Shown here: positions 16,901-24,036 of the stretch, one piece after another
How the letters are laid out: the number at the start of each line of letters is the position of its first letter
Position numbering within the stretch: the stretch's first letter is position 1
Source: CAVVAY01 sp963746465
Lineage (GTDB): Bacteria; Actinomycetota; Actinomycetes; JACCUZ01
DNA: 64,000 bases
Direction: 5' to 3'
Assembly (NCBI GenBank): GCA_963746465.1
Contig: CAVVAY010000013.1
Span: 248,001 to 312,000 of the forward strand
Program-made: the position numbers and the translations under genes
Notes under the pieces: model-generated
What the model was told of the DNA's origin: nothing
What the model saw: only the letters and a program-made list of their open reading frames with translations
The model's database searches: none

Positions 16901-19900
16901 GTCCCGGTCGCCGAGCTGGAGGAGGTCGCCGCACCGGTGTCGCCACCGGTCGCCCCGGCCGACCCCGACGCACTGCCGGTCCCGCCCGAGGTCGCGCTGC
17001 CGGTCGCCCCGGCCGAGGCGCCACCACTGGCCCCACCGGTCGCCGACCCGGTCACCGCACCCGTGCCACCCGAGGTCGCGGCCACCGCGATACCACCACT
17101 GGCCCCACCCCCGGCCGTGTCACCGGTGTCACCCGAGCCGGCCCACACACCACCGGACTCGCCCGACCCGCCCAGCACCAGCGCACCCCCGCCGTCACCG
17201 GACCCGGCCAACGCCACCGGCTCGGACTCCGCCTTGCCCGAGTCACCGGACACACCCAGCCCGAAGGCCTCGGTGCCCGAGTCCCCGGAGGAGGAACCGC
17301 TCAACGAGCCGACCAGGGCGGCCGCCAACCCTGAACCTGCACCGTCCCCGCTGTCACCGGAGGACGCCGACGCACTGGCCGGACCACCAGCGCCGGAGCC
17401 ACCAGTACCGGTACCCGGCCCGGTGTCACCACTGGCCGAGCTGGCGTCCGCGGTCGCGTCCCCGGTCGGCCCGGAGGCCCCGCCCGGGCCGCTGGTCGCG
17501 GTCCCGGTCGCGCTGCTGGAGGAGGTCGCCGCACCGGTGTCCCCACCGACCGCGCTCCCCGACCCCGACGCCGCACCCGTGGTGCCACTGACCGCCGTGC
17601 CCGACGCCGTCGCCGAACCCGGGCCACTGGCCCCGCCGGTCGCCGACCCGGTCACCGCACCGGTCGCGCCACTGTCCGCATCCACCGAGATCCCGCCACT
17701 GCCACCAGCACCCGCGGTGTCACCGGTGTCCCCCGAACCGGCCCCGACCCCACCGGAGTCACCGGACCCGCCCAGCACCAGCGCACCCCCGCCGTCACCG
17801 GACCCGGCCAACGCCACCGGCTCGGACTCCGCCTTGCCCGAGTCACCGGACACCGCCACCCCGGCAGCACCCGTCCACGAGTCACCGGAGGAGGCACCGC
17901 TCAACGAGCCGACGTGGACCGCGGCCGCACCCGAACCTGCACCGTCGCCGCTGTCCCCGGAGGACGCCGACGCACTGGCCGGACCACCAGCCCCGGAGCC
18001 ACCAGTACCGGTACCCGGCCCGGTGTCACCACTGGCCGAGCTCGCCGTCGCGTCCGCGTCCCCGGTCGCCCCGGAGGCACCGCCCGGGCCGCTGGTCGCG
18101 GTCCCGGTCGCCGAGCTGGAGGAGGTCGCCGCACCGGTGTCGCCACCGGTCGCCCCGGCCGACCCCGACGCACTGCCGGTCCCGCCCGAGGTCGCGCTGC
18201 CGGTCGCCCCGGCCGAGGCGCCACCACTGGCCCCACCGGTCGCCGACCCGGTCACCGCACCCGTGCCACCCGAGGTCGCGGCCACCGCGATACCACCACT
18301 GGCCCCACCCCCGGCCGTGTCACCGGTGTCACCCGAGCCGGCCCACACACCACCGGACTCGCCCGACCCGCCCAGCACCAGCGCACCCCCGCCGTCACCG
18401 GACCCGGCCAACGCCACCGGCTCGGACTCCGCCTTGCCCGAGTCACCGGACACACCCAGCCCGAAGGCCTCGGTGCCCGAGTCCCCGGACTCCGCACCAC
18501 TGGCCGACCCGACATGAGTCGTCGCCTCGCCGGACCAACCACCGTCGCCGCTGTCCCCGGAGGACGCCGACGCACTGGCCGGACCACCCAGCCCCGATCC
18601 GCCGGTGCCGTTGGCGCCGGTCCCGCCGGTGCTGCCGGAGGTCGAGTCCGCATCCGCGGTCGCGTCCCCGGTCGGCCCGGAGGCCCCGCCCGGGCCGCTG
18701 GTCGCGGTCCCGGTCGCGCTGCTGGAGGAGGTCGCCGCACCGGTGTCCCCACCGACCGCGCTCCCCGACCCCGACGCCGCACCCGTGGTGCCACTGACCG
18801 CCGTGCCCGACGCCGTCGCCGAACCCGGGCCACTGGCCCCGCCGGTCGCCGACCCGGTCACCGCACCGGTCGCGCCACTGTCCGCATCCACCGAGATCCC
18901 GCCACTGCCACCAGCACCCGCGGTGTCACCGGTGTCCCCGGTGCCGCCGTTGCGGACCGAGCGAAGCTCGGAGTTATTGCCCTGGCTGGCGATCGTCACG
19001 TGACCGCTGTCGCCGGAGAGACCACCGACGAGCGCACCGCCGCCGTCACCGGACCCGGCCAACGCCACCGGCTCGCTCTCCGCCTTGCCCGAGTCACCGG
19101 ACACCGCCACCCCGGCAGCACCCGTCCACGAGTCACCGGAGGAGGCACCGCTCAACGAGCCGACGTGGACCGCCGCCGCACCCGAACCTGCACCGTCGCC
19201 GCTGTCCCCGGAGGCTGCCGACGCACTCGGGTAGCCGGCCTCACCCGTGCCGCCCGTGCCACGACCGACGAAGGTGTCCCCGGAAGCCGAGCTCGCCGTC
19301 GCGTCCGCGTCCCCGGTCGCCCCGGAGGCACCGCCCGGGCCGCTGGTCGCGGTCCCGGTCGCCGAGCTGGAGGAGGTCGCCGCACCGGTGTCGCCACCGG
19401 TCGCCCCGGCCGACCCCGACGCACTGCCGGTCCCGCCCGAGGTCGCGCTGCCGGTCGCCCCGGCCGAGGCGCCACCACTGGCCCCACCGGTCGCCGAGCC
19501 GGTCACCGCACCCGTGCCACCCGAGGTCGCGGCCACCGCGATACCACCACTGGCCCCACCCCCGGCCGTGTCACCGGTGTCACCCGAGCCGGCCCACACA
19601 CCACCGGACTCGCCCGACCCGCCCAGCACCAGCGCACCCCCGCCGTCACCGGACCCGGCCAACGCCACCGGCTCGGACTCCGCCTTGCCCGAGTCACCGG
19701 ACACACCCAGCCCGAAGGCCTCGGTGCCCGAGTCCCCGGACTCCGCACCACTGGCCGACCCGACATGAGTCGTCGCCTCGCCGGACCAACCACCGTCGCC
19801 GCTGTCCCCGGAGGACGCCGACGCACTGGCCGGACCACCCAGCCCCGATCCGCCGGTGCCGTTGGCGCCGGTCCCGCCGGTGCTGCCGGAGGTCGAGTCC

Positions 19901-22900
19901 GCATCCGCGGTCGCGTCCCCGGTCGGCCCGGAGGCCCCGCCCGGGCCGCTGGTCGCGGTCCCGGTCGCGCTGCTGGAGGAGGTCGCCGCACCGGTGTCCC
20001 CACCGACCGCGCTCCCCGACCCCGACGCCGCACCCGTGGTGCCACTGACCGCCGTGCCCGACGCCGTCGCCGAACCCGGGCCACTGGCCCCGCCGGTCGC
20101 CGACCCGGTCACCGCACCGGTCGCGCCACTGTCCGCATCCACCGAGATCCCGCCACTGCCACCAGCACCCGCGGTGTCACCGGTGTCCCCCGAACCGGCC
20201 CCGACCCCACCGGAGTCACCGGACCCGCCCAGCACCAGCGCACCCCCGCCGTCACCGGACCCGGCCAACGCCACCGGCTCGGACTCCGCCTTGCCCGAGT
20301 CACCGGACACCGCCACCCCGGCAGCACCCGTCCACGAGTCACCGGAGGAGGCACCGCTCAACGAGCCGACGTGGACCGCGGCCGCACCCGAACCTGCACC
20401 GTCGCCGCTGTCCCCGGAGGACGCCGACGCACTGGCCGGACCACCAGCCCCGGAGCCACCAGTACCGGTACCCGGCCCGGTGTCACCACTGGCCGAGCTC
20501 GCCGTCGCGTCCGCGTCCCCGGTCGCCCCGGAGGCACCGCCCGGGCCGCTGGTCGCGGTCCCGGTCGCCGAGCTGGAGGAGGTCGCCGCACCGGTGTCGC
20601 CACCGGTCGCCCCGGCCGACCCCGACGCACTGCCGGTCCCGCCCGAGGTCGCGCTGCCGGTCGCCCCGGCCGAGGCGCCACCACTGGCCCCACCGGTCGC
20701 CGACCCGGTCACCGCACCCGTGCCACCCGAGGTCGCGGCCACCGCGATACCACCACTGGCCCCACCCCCGGCCGTGTCACCGGTGTCACCCGAGCCGGCC
20801 CACACACCACCGGACTCGCCCGACCCGCCCAGCACCAGCGCACCCCCGCCGTCACCGGACCCGGCCAACGCCACCGGCTCGGACTCCGCCCTGCCCGAGT
20901 CACCGGACACACCCGTCGCATGGGCACCGGTGTGGGTGCTGCCGCTGGCAGCGTGGCTGCCACTGGCCACCACGGAAGAGGCGTCGCCGGAGCTGCCACC
21001 GTCCCCGCTGTCACCGGAGGACGCCGACGCACTGGCCGGACCACCAGCGCCGGAGCCACCAGTACCGGTACCCGGCCCGGTGTCACCACTGGCCGAGCTG
21101 GCGTCCGCGGTCGCGTCCCCGGTAGCCCCGGAGACACCACCCGGGCCGCTGGTCGCGGTCCCGGTCGCGCTGCTGGACGAGCCCGCCGCACCCGACGCCC
21201 CGCCGGTCGCGGACGCGGAACCGCTCGCCGCGCCGGTGCTTCCGGAGCTGGCACTGCCCGTGCTGCTCGCGGAGGCGGGGCCACTACCGCCGCCAGTCGC
21301 CGACCCGGTCACCGCACCGGTCGTCCCGCTCTCCGCGACGACCGCGATGCCTCCACTGCCACCGGCACCCGCCGTGTCGCCGGTGTTCCCGGTGTCAGCA
21401 TGGACCGAGCCGCTGCGGCCGGACGCGCCGAGCACCACCGCGTGACCCCCGGCGCCGGTGGAGGCGGATGCCTCCGGCGAGCTCTCTGCCGCTCCGGAGC
21501 TGCCCGAACCAGCCTCGCCGGAGGCGTGGGTCGACGTGTCCCCGCTGTACGCGGCACTGTCGCTGTAGACCCCCGAGGTTGCGTCACCCGACGAGCCGCC
21601 GGCCCCGGTGGAGCCGCTGGCAGCTGCGGCCGAGGCGTCGCCCCCTGCACCGGACCCGCCGGTTCCCGTGCCGCCGGTCGTTGATCCGCTCGCCGACGAG
21701 GCGTCCGACGTCGCGTCGCCGCTGGCGCCCGAGGCGCCACCTGCGCCGCTGGTGGCACGGCCGTTCGCGTTGCTGGCCGACGTCGCTGCACCCGACGCTC
21801 CGCCGGTGGCAGCGGCGGAGCCCGTGGCCGCACCGGTCGCGCCGCTCACAGCGCTGCCCACGGCACTGGCCGAGGCGCTGCCGGAGTCGCCGGCGGCGGC
21901 TGTTCCGGACACGTCCCCCGAGGAACCCGAACGGACCGTGAGGGCGATCCCGCCGGAACCGCCACCACCCGCAGTGGTCCCGGTGTCGCCGGTGGTCCCG
22001 GTGACGTCGCCGGTGTCGCCGGAGTGACCGATCACCGTGGCCCCGCCACCGTCACCGGAGTACGCCGATGCTGTCGGGCTGCTCGTGGCGTCACCGGAGT
22101 CGCCGGAGTAGGCGCTCGCGTCGCTGGAAGTGTCCGTGTCGCCGGAGGTGGCGCTGCTCGCCGAACCCACGTGCACGTTCGCGTCACCGCTGTCGCCGCC
22201 GTACCCGGTGTCGCCGCTGGTCGCGGTGGCGTCGGCGTCGCCTGCGGCACCGGTACCGCCGCTGCCGGGCCCGCCGGCCGTGCCGGACGTGACGGCGGAC
22301 GTCGCGTCGGCTGCGCCGGACGCGCCGCTGCTGCCGCCGGGACCGCTGGTTGCCGCGCCGGAGGCCGTGCTCGAGGAGTTCGCCGCGCCGCTGTCGCCCC
22401 CGGTGGCCCCGGACGAGGCAGAGGAGGGGCCGGTGCTTCCGGACACCGCCGAGCCGGTGGCCCGCGCGGAGGTTGCGCCGGAGTCTCCAGCGGTGGCTGC
22501 ACCCGTGACGTCACCGGAGTCCCCGGACACGAGGGTGACGGCGATGCCACCGGACCCGCCGCCCCCGCTGGTGTTCCCGGTGTTGCCGCTGCTGCCGCGG
22601 ACCGAGCCGGTGTCACCGCTGCGGCCGTGGACGACGGCGTCCCCACCGGCTCCGCTCGACGCGGACGCGACAGGGCTGCTCTCGGCGTCACCGGAGGAGC
22701 CTGAGGACGACGAGGCGGTGGACTCGGTCGTGGTGTCGCCGCTCACCGCGGTGCTGGCGGAGTGGACGCCGGAGGACGCGTCACCGGACGCCCCGCCGGC
22801 TCCGGTGTCGCCGCTCACAGCGGACAGGCTGGCCGGGCCGGAGGCAGCCGAGCTGCCGCCGGCGCCGGTCGTGGCCGTTCCGGTGGCCGTGCTGCCGGAC

Positions 22901-23337
22901 ATTGCCGCACCGGTGTCTCCGCCCGCACCGTTCGCGGTCGCCGACGACGCACCGGTGCCACCGGAGACCGCGTTGCCGGCCGCGATGGCGTCTGCCTGAC
23001 CCGAGCTGCCGGCGTTGCTCGTCCCGCGCACCGCACCGGAGGATCCGGACATCACGATGAGAGCGATGCCGCCGGTCCCGCCGCCGCCACTCGACGTCCC
23101 CGTGTCGCCTGTGGTGCCGTAGACGTCGCCGGTGTCTCCGGAACGGCCCTCGACTGATGCGTCGCCGCCCCTGCCGGAGCTCGCGTGGGAAGTGGGGTTG
23201 GACGTGGCGTTACCACTGCCGCCGGAGGACGAAGACGCTCCCGTGGTGGTGTCGGTGGACCCGGACGTCGCCTCGCTCTCGGACGACGAACGGGCGGTGG
23301 CGTCACCGGAGCTCGCGGCTGCGCCTGCGGCGGCCAC
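13924..23337 (-). CDS. Giant Gly/Ser/Thr/Ala/Asp repeat surface protein with LAQTG sorting signal (main open frame)
   Basis: This is the 3,137-codon frame of a larger gene; the true N-terminus lies in the preceding frame up to 24020. Almost the whole protein is built from short segments headed by (S/T)G(D/N/A)(S/T)G, spaced roughly 10-25 residues apart, such as SGDTGDTAGAGGSGGISVDA and SGATGAVTGSATGGASG. These are grouped into ~200-residue half-units and ~400-residue units repeated about four and a half times. Near the C-terminus come two Cys residues (NSCSTAV, AVCFLPPGG), a (GGT)n linker, then LAQTG (14031-14017), a hydrophobic helix and the basic tail GRHRRA: a sorting signal of the LAXTG type used by class E sortases. 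The regular spacing suggests a beta-solenoid-like fibre, but this is inference. There is no similarity to a known enzyme. Confidence 0.8.
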   Translation of the reverse strand: MAAAGAAASSGDATARSSSESEATSGSTDTTTGASSSSGGSGNATSNPTSHASSGRGGDASVEGRSGDTGDVYGTTGDTGTSSGGGGTGGIALIVMSGSSGAVRGTSNAGSSGQADAIAAGNAVSGGTGASSATANGAGGDTGAAMSGSTATGTATTGAGGSSAASGPASLSAVSGDTGAGGASGDASSGVHSASTAVSGDTTTESTASSSSGSSGDAESSPVASASSGAGGDAVVHGRSGDTGSVRGSSGNTGNTSGGGGSGGIAVTLVSGDSGDVTGAATAGDSGATSARATGSAVSGSTGPSSASSGATGGDSGAANSSSTASGAATSGPGGSSGASGAADATSAVTSGTAGGPGSGGTGAAGDADATATSGDTGYGGDSGDANVHVGSASSATSGDTDTSSDASAYSGDSGDATSSPTASAYSGDGGGATVIGHSGDTGDVTGTTGDTGTTAGGGGSGGIALTVRSGSSGDVSGTAAAGDSGSASASAVGSAVSGATGAATGSAAATGGASGAATSASNANGRATSGAGGASGASGDATSDASSASGSTTGGTGTGGSGAGGDASAAAASGSTGAGGSSGDATSGVYSDSAAYSGDTSTHASGEAGSGSSGAAESSPEASASTGAGGHAVVLGASGRSGSVHADTGNTGDTAGAGGSGGIAVVAESGTTGAVTGSATGGGSGPASASSTGSASSGSTGAASGSASATGGASGAAGSSSSATGTATSGPGGVSGATGDATADASSASGDTGPGTGTGGSGAGGPASASASSGDSGDGGSSGDASSVVASGSHAASGSTHTGAHATGVSGDSGRAESEPVALAGSGDGGGALVLGGSGESGGVWAGSGDTGDTAGGGASGGIAVAATSGGTGAVTGSATGGASGGASAGATGSATSGGTGSASGSAGATGGDTGAATSSSSATGTATSGPGGASGATGDADATASSASGDTGPGTGTGGSGAGGPASASASSGDSGDGAGSGAAAVHVGSLSGASSGDSWTGAAGVAVSGDSGKAESEPVALAGSGDGGGALVLGGSGDSGGVGAGSGDTGDTAGAGGSGGISVDADSGATGAVTGSATGGASGPGSATASGTAVSGTTGAASGSGSAVGGDTGAATSSSSATGTATSGPGGASGPTGDATADADSTSGSTGGTGANGTGGSGLGGPASASASSGDSGDGGWSGEATTHVGSASGAESGDSGTEAFGLGVSGDSGKAESEPVALAGSGDGGGALVLGGSGESGGVWAGSGDTGDTAGGGASGGIAVAATSGGTGAVTGSATGGASGGASAGATGSATSGGTGSASGSAGATGGDTGAATSSSSATGTATSGPGGASGATGDADATASSASGDTFVGRGTGGTGEAGYPSASAASGDSGDGAGSGAAAVHVGSLSGASSGDSWTGAAGVAVSGDSGKAESEPVALAGSGDGGGALVGGLSGDSGHVTIASQGNNSELRSVRNGGTGDTGDTAGAGGSGGISVDADSGATGAVTGSATGGASGPGSATASGTAVSGTTGAASGSGSAVGGDTGAATSSSSATGTATSGPGGASGPTGDATADADSTSGSTGGTGANGTGGSGLGGPASASASSGDSGDGGWSGEATTHVGSASGAESGDSGTEAFGLGVSGDSGKAESEPVALAGSGDGGGALVLGGSGESGGVWAGSGDTGDTAGGGASGGIAVAATSGGTGAVTGSATGGASGGASAGATGSATSGGTGSASGSAGATGGDTGAATSSSSATGTATSGPGGASGATGDADATASSASGDTGPGTGTGGSGAGGPASASASSGDSGDGAGSGAAAVHVGSLSGASSGDSWTGAAGVAVSGDSGKAESEPVALAGSGDGGGALVLGGSGDSGGVGAGSGDTGDTAGAGGSGGISVDADSGATGAVTGSATGGASGPGSATASGTAVSGTTGAASGSGSAVGGDTGAATSSSSATGTATSGPGGASGPTGDATADASSASGDTGPGTGTGGSGAGGPASASASSGDSGDGAGSGLAAALVGSLSGSSSGDSGTEAFGLGVSGDSGKAESEPVALAGSGDGGGALVLGGSGESGGVWAGSGDTGDTAGGGASGGIAVAATSGGTGAVTGSATGGASGGASAGATGSATSGGTGSASGSAGATGGDTGAATSSSSATGTATSGPGGASGATGDADATASSASGDTGPGTGTGGSGAGGPASASASSGDSGDGGWSGDAFTLVGSASGASSGDSWTGAAGVAVSGDSGKAESEPVALAGSGDGGGALVLGGSGDSGGVGAGSGDTGDTAGAGGSGGISVDADSGATGAVTGSATGGASGPGSATASGTAVSGTTGAASGSGSAVGGDTGAATSSSSATGTATSGPGGASGPTGDATADASSASGDTGGSGSGGTGAAGPASETSSTGDSGDVGTTGDAFTLVGSASGAESGDSGTEAFGLGVSGDSGKAESEPVALAGSGDGGGALVLGGSGESGGVWAGSGDTGDTGAGGSGGISVAADSGATGPVTGSATGGASGGASAGATGSATSGGTGSASGSAGATGGDTGAATSSSSAAGTATSGPGGASGDAVAIVLSGSGAGSGDSVTGACATGESGDSGDATGSPEVKAHSGDGGSAETAGYSGDSGWVGATSGDTGDTGSGGSGGIAVAAASGDSGSVTGAATGGRSGAAVANGSGSATTGATGAASGRATSTGGDTGAVQSGSGATANAASGAGTGSGDATSVALSHSDAASGDSVTTTSAAAGSGDSGSADASPEVDGRSGSGGGADVYGESGYSGAVDATSGDTGATGTGGSGGISVDASTGDTGAVTGSAAGGASGNASASGSGSATSGRSGDATAAAAGTGGDSGAATSGSGALAVAASGPGGAGGSGDADAVAHSRSHAGSGDSATGTSADAGSGGSGDAEASPYVLAFTGNGGWAHVAGSSGESGDVDASSGDTRFGGSIAIGATSGGSGIVTQAATGGSSGSATAAGIGSATTGNSGNASANAVGVGGNTGAANSCSTAVAVSATGITLPPMSLAVCFLPPGGGTGGTGGTGGTGGTGGTGGSGGAGGTSGSVVPTFLAAGTAGTTGSGVGSGVGSTEGTDTAAGGTGVLGAGESAGPAHRRPGAGVLAQTGGEDPTGLALIGFFTAAAGVGLVRLGRHRRA
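14220..14286 (-). repeat. 9-bp tandem repeat encoding a Gly-Gly-Thr linker
   Basis: Runs of CCACCGGTG/A on the plus strand encode repeated GGT triplets between the repeat body and the LAQTG anchor of the giant protein. It probably acts as a flexible wall-spanning spacer, and the 9-bp period makes its length easy to change. Confidence 0.75.
15943..20796 (-). repeat. Four near-identical ~1.2-kb tandem repeats inside the giant gene
   Basis: The anchor GGCCCACACACCACCGG occurs at 15943, 17140, 18340, 19591 and 20797, giving spacings of 1197, 1200, 1251 and 1206 bp. Each unit has two related ~600-bp halves. Stretches of several hundred bases are identical by eye between copies, for example about 17640-18440 against 20100-20900. 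Flanking partial copies extend the repeated zone to about 15640 and 21460. Copy 3 (18340-19590) carries about 51 extra bases. Confidence 0.9.
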
Positions 23338-24020
23338 GCTGCCCGAGTTCGCACCCGCCGGTCCTGCCGCACCAGCCCCGGCGACACCCGGCTCTCCGGT
23401 CGTGAGGCTGTTCCCCGAGGCTGCACCGGATCCGCTGCTGACCGGGGTCGCGCCCGAGCCGGAACCCCCGGCCCCGAGGTAGCCGTGCTGGAGGAATCGC
23501 TCCTCGACGTGGCGGGACCGGTGTCCCCACCACGCCCGGTCGAGCTGGACGAGGAGGACCCGGAGGAGCCGGAGTTGGCCGAACCGGACGACGAGGAGCT
23601 CGCCGGTCCTGAGCCGCCTCCGGTGGAGCTGCCGCTGACGTCCCCGGAGTCACCGGAGGTCACGTCCACGGCGATCCCGCCGGTGCCGCCGCCGGAACCG
23701 CCACCGGTGCCGCCGCTGCTCGCACCGGAGCCGCCGGTGTTGCCGGACGTACCGTCGGCACTGGCCCCACCGCCGTCCCCGCTGCCGGCCGTCGCGCCGC
23801 CACCCGCGGTGGCATCGCCGGTGTCCCCGGTCGACGACGTCGACGACGTCGTGGTCGTCGACGACCCCGTGCTCGCGCCGGAGCCCGACGACGAGCTCGA
23901 CGACGAGTCGCCGCTGGCTTCCGGCTCGTCGAGGGTTCGGATCACACTGGCCGAGCTGGCGGGCGACTCCTGGAGCTCCATCGAGGCGATGAGAGCGGCG
24001 AAGGCGATCTTCTCGAACAT
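23052..24020 (-). CDS. 5' segment of the giant repeat-protein gene (ends out of frame after 23465)
   Basis: Starts ATG at 24020, 16 bases after the 904-aa gene's stop. Residues 1-185 have the same character as the giant protein: a short hydrophobic start (MFEKIAFAALIASMELQ), an acidic/Ser-rich stretch, then SGDSG-type repeats ending TATSGPG. From residue 186 the frame becomes VPARARPRSAADPV, arginine- and proline-rich and unrelated. The next frame at exactly that point reads GSGSGATPVSSG and continues without a stop into the 3,137-codon frame. One extra G in the G5 run at 23465-23469, or a -1 ribosomal slip there, would join the two into 3,365 residues. The N-terminus lacks a clear Sec signal peptide, odd for a sortase substrate. 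Confidence 0.7.
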   Translation of the reverse strand: MFEKIAFAALIASMELQESPASSASVIRTLDEPEASGDSSSSSSSGSGASTGSSTTTTSSTSSTGDTGDATAGGGATAGSGDGGGASADGTSGNTGGSGASSGGTGGGSGGGTGGIAVDVTSGDSGDVSGSSTGGGSGPASSSSSGSANSGSSGSSSSSSTGRGGDTGPATSRSDSSSTATSGPGVPARARPRSAADPVQPRGTASRPESRVSPGLVRQDRRVRTRAAWPPQAQPRAPVTPPPVRRPRARRRPGPPTPPRERLRPPAAVVTPRPTPLPTRAPAGAATHQSRAVPETPATSTAPQATRGRRVAAAGPAASLSS

Positions 24021-24036
24021 GACGCGATCCGATCTG

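Noticed and set aside
15943..20797. CRISPR array
   Set aside because: The repeats are 600-1200 bp, contiguous and in frame; there are no short repeats with unique spacers and no cas genes.
15557..21684. Very long plus-strand open frames (up to about 1,250 codons) opposite the giant gene
   Set aside because: They follow from the composition of the minus-strand repeat gene, where stop codons rarely arise in reverse. The products are Pro- or Arg-rich, lack domains and start at arbitrary places, while the minus frame has a sorting signal and a coherent repeat grammar.
13924..23337. PE_PGRS or collagen-like identity for the giant protein
   Set aside because: There is no PE domain, no GGA-GGN PGRS pattern and no Gly-X-Y register. 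The repeats are headed by SGDSG-type pentads.
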